This document shows, one piece after another, positions 32,963 to 33,844 of a DNA stretch of 33,844 nt. A program made the translations under genes and the position numbers. How positions within the stretch are numbered: the first letter of the stretch is position 1; the number at the start of each line of letters is the position of its first letter. Below the pieces are notes generated by a model. It searched no databases, was not told where the DNA came from, and saw only the letters and a program-made list of their open reading frames with translations. This DNA is from JAEZRQ01 sp049294415 (GTDB taxonomy: Bacteria > Patescibacteriota > Patescibacteriia > Patescibacteriales > UBA12465), in contig JBAQCS010000025.1 in assembly GCA_049294415.1 (NCBI GenBank), forward strand, positions 1 through 33,844, given 5' to 3'.

Positions 32963-33844
32963 TTATTCTACCTTAGAGTCTAAAATAAGCAAATTATTAT
33001 AAGCCTGGCTATTATTGGGATTTATTTGGTAAGCATTTTGAAAAGAATTTTGAGCTTCTTTTAATTTGCCAAGCTTAACATACAATATTCCCAAATTAAG
33101 CCAGGCGTTATCATAATAAGGATTAATGGCCAGCTCTTTGGAATATTCACTCTCAGCTTCAGAATAGTTTTTTTGACTAACAGCAATTAAACCTAAATTA
33201 TTATGAACCAATCTTTGATCACCATCTAAACGAAGGGCTTCTAAGTAATAATGTTTGGCAGCATCTAAATCCCCTTCTAAATGATACATAGCACCTAGGT
33301 TATTTTTAGCAAAAGCCGAGTTAGGCGAGCTAGAAACAGCTGACTTCCAAAAAGATAAACGATCAGAAAAATCATGAGCATGCCACATTGTTAAAACTGA
33401 AAAAAAGATAATAAAAATAGTAGCCGATAAGACATTTTTTCTATTAGACCAATTAATGTCTTTTAGCGGATAAAGTTCGGCTGCACAGATAAGTAACCCA
33501 AAAATTGGTAAATACAAGCGATGTTCAAAAAAACTAAATACTGTCTCAGGATTAGGACTTAAAAAACTAGGTAATAAAAAAATAAAAAACCACAACAAAC
33601 CAAAGGCAATATTTTTATAGTTTAATTTTATTGTATAATAAACAGCGACTATAACAATTAAAATGGTAATTAAACTAAACCAAAAAGTAGAATGACTAAT
33701 AGTAGGATAAACTGACAAATTAAAAGGAATAATTAGTTTTTCTAAATAAACAAATAAACCCAAAGAATTATGCCAGCCGGATAACAGCAAATCCACCAAA
33801 GAACTATGGGATAAAATAGCAACTTTTTTAAATAAAAACCAAAT
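32963..33844 (-). CDS. membrane protein with C-terminal TPR repeats, GT-C/TMTC-like (partial, 5' end off the window)
   Basis: The frame is open to the right edge with no stop; a TTG at 33797-33799 is merely an internal codon, so the N-terminus is missing. The visible part has membrane helices, then the segment FFEHRLYLPIFGLLICAAELYPL, resembling the conserved RHLYLP-type region of TMTC-like protein O-mannosyltransferase/GT-C membrane proteins. One more helix follows. The last about 120 residues form at least three TPR units (SAFAKNNLGAMYHLEGDLDA and similar, each about 34 residues). It is the first gene seen of the murJ-lepA-recJ-rnhA run. A glycosyltransferase role is possible, but its catalytic half is not in the window. 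Confidence 0.7.
   Translation of the reverse strand: MWFLFKKVAILSHSSLVDLLLSGWHNSLGLFVYLEKLIIPFNLSVYPTISHSTFWFSLITILIVIVAVYYTIKLNYKNIAFGLLWFFIFLLPSFLSPNPETVFSFFEHRLYLPIFGLLICAAELYPLKDINWSNRKNVLSATIFIIFFSVLTMWHAHDFSDRLSFWKSAVSSSPNSAFAKNNLGAMYHLEGDLDAAKHYYLEALRLDGDQRLVHNNLGLIAVSQKNYSEAESEYSKELAINPYYDNAWLNLGILYVKLGKLKEAQNSFQNAYQINPNNSQAYNNLLILDSKVE

Noticed and set aside
33797..33799. TTG as start codon of the TPR membrane protein
   Set aside because: The frame stays open upstream to the window edge, so the true start lies outside.

Overview
The window is AT-rich, gene-dense bacterial DNA with standard stop codons, including TGA. It most likely comes from a Candidate Phyla Radiation (Patescibacteria) genome, Parcubacteria/Falkowbacteria-like. 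That is an inference from the gene set: Patescibacteria-type type IV secretion (T4SS) pilin-like proteins, a VirB6/TrbL-like membrane protein, giant Cys-rich secreted proteins, gaps of a few bases between genes with little Shine-Dalgarno signal, and a compact 2-oxoacid:ferredoxin oxidoreductase. No tRNA, rRNA, CRISPR array or insertion sequence was seen, and no gene-free stretch exceeds about 235 bases.

Layout. (1) 1-3600, minus strand: a T4SS-like pair, made of a polytopic VirB6/TrbL-like protein with a long soluble tail (running off the left edge) and a small acidic-headed membrane protein, behind an extended -10 promoter. (2) 3600-13360, minus: rsmA(ksgA), a small membrane-anchored protein with calcium-binding-type repeats, and a 2718-residue exported Cys-rich protein ending at a clear terminator. 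(3) 13500-16120, minus: leuS with its own promoter and terminator. (4) 16182-20297, minus: a five-gene cassette of an AlaRS-like class II synthetase catalytic domain, a SAM methyltransferase, two diverged dCTP-deaminase-like paralogues and a radical SAM enzyme. I recognise the families but not the system, and this is the best candidate for something undescribed. (5) 20484-21248, minus: exodeoxyribonuclease III. (6) 21311-27100, plus: a seven-gene operon with gaps of 1-2 bases or overlaps. It holds a membrane-anchored DsbA-like protein and porG, porD, porA and porB, with two T4SS pilin-like genes interleaved; the second pilin-like protein carries a C-terminal 3D-type double-psi barrel. (7) 27148-33844, minus: a membrane/TPR protein (cut by the window edge), murJ, lepA, a 32-residue membrane peptide, recJ and rnhA. 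A strong bidirectional hairpin separates regions 6 and 7.

How it fits together. The cell-surface theme is strong: T4SS-like membrane proteins, pilin-like proteins with Cys-rich tails, a giant Cys-rich exported protein and a thioredoxin-fold oxidant that could form their disulfides. The Por complex supplies or uses reduced ferredoxin for 2-oxoacid/acyl-CoA metabolism. Housekeeping genes (rsmA, leuS, xth, recJ, rnhA, lepA, murJ) fill the rest. The region 4 cassette looks like a small biosynthetic or nucleotide-modifying pathway, but its substrate cannot be read from the sequence.
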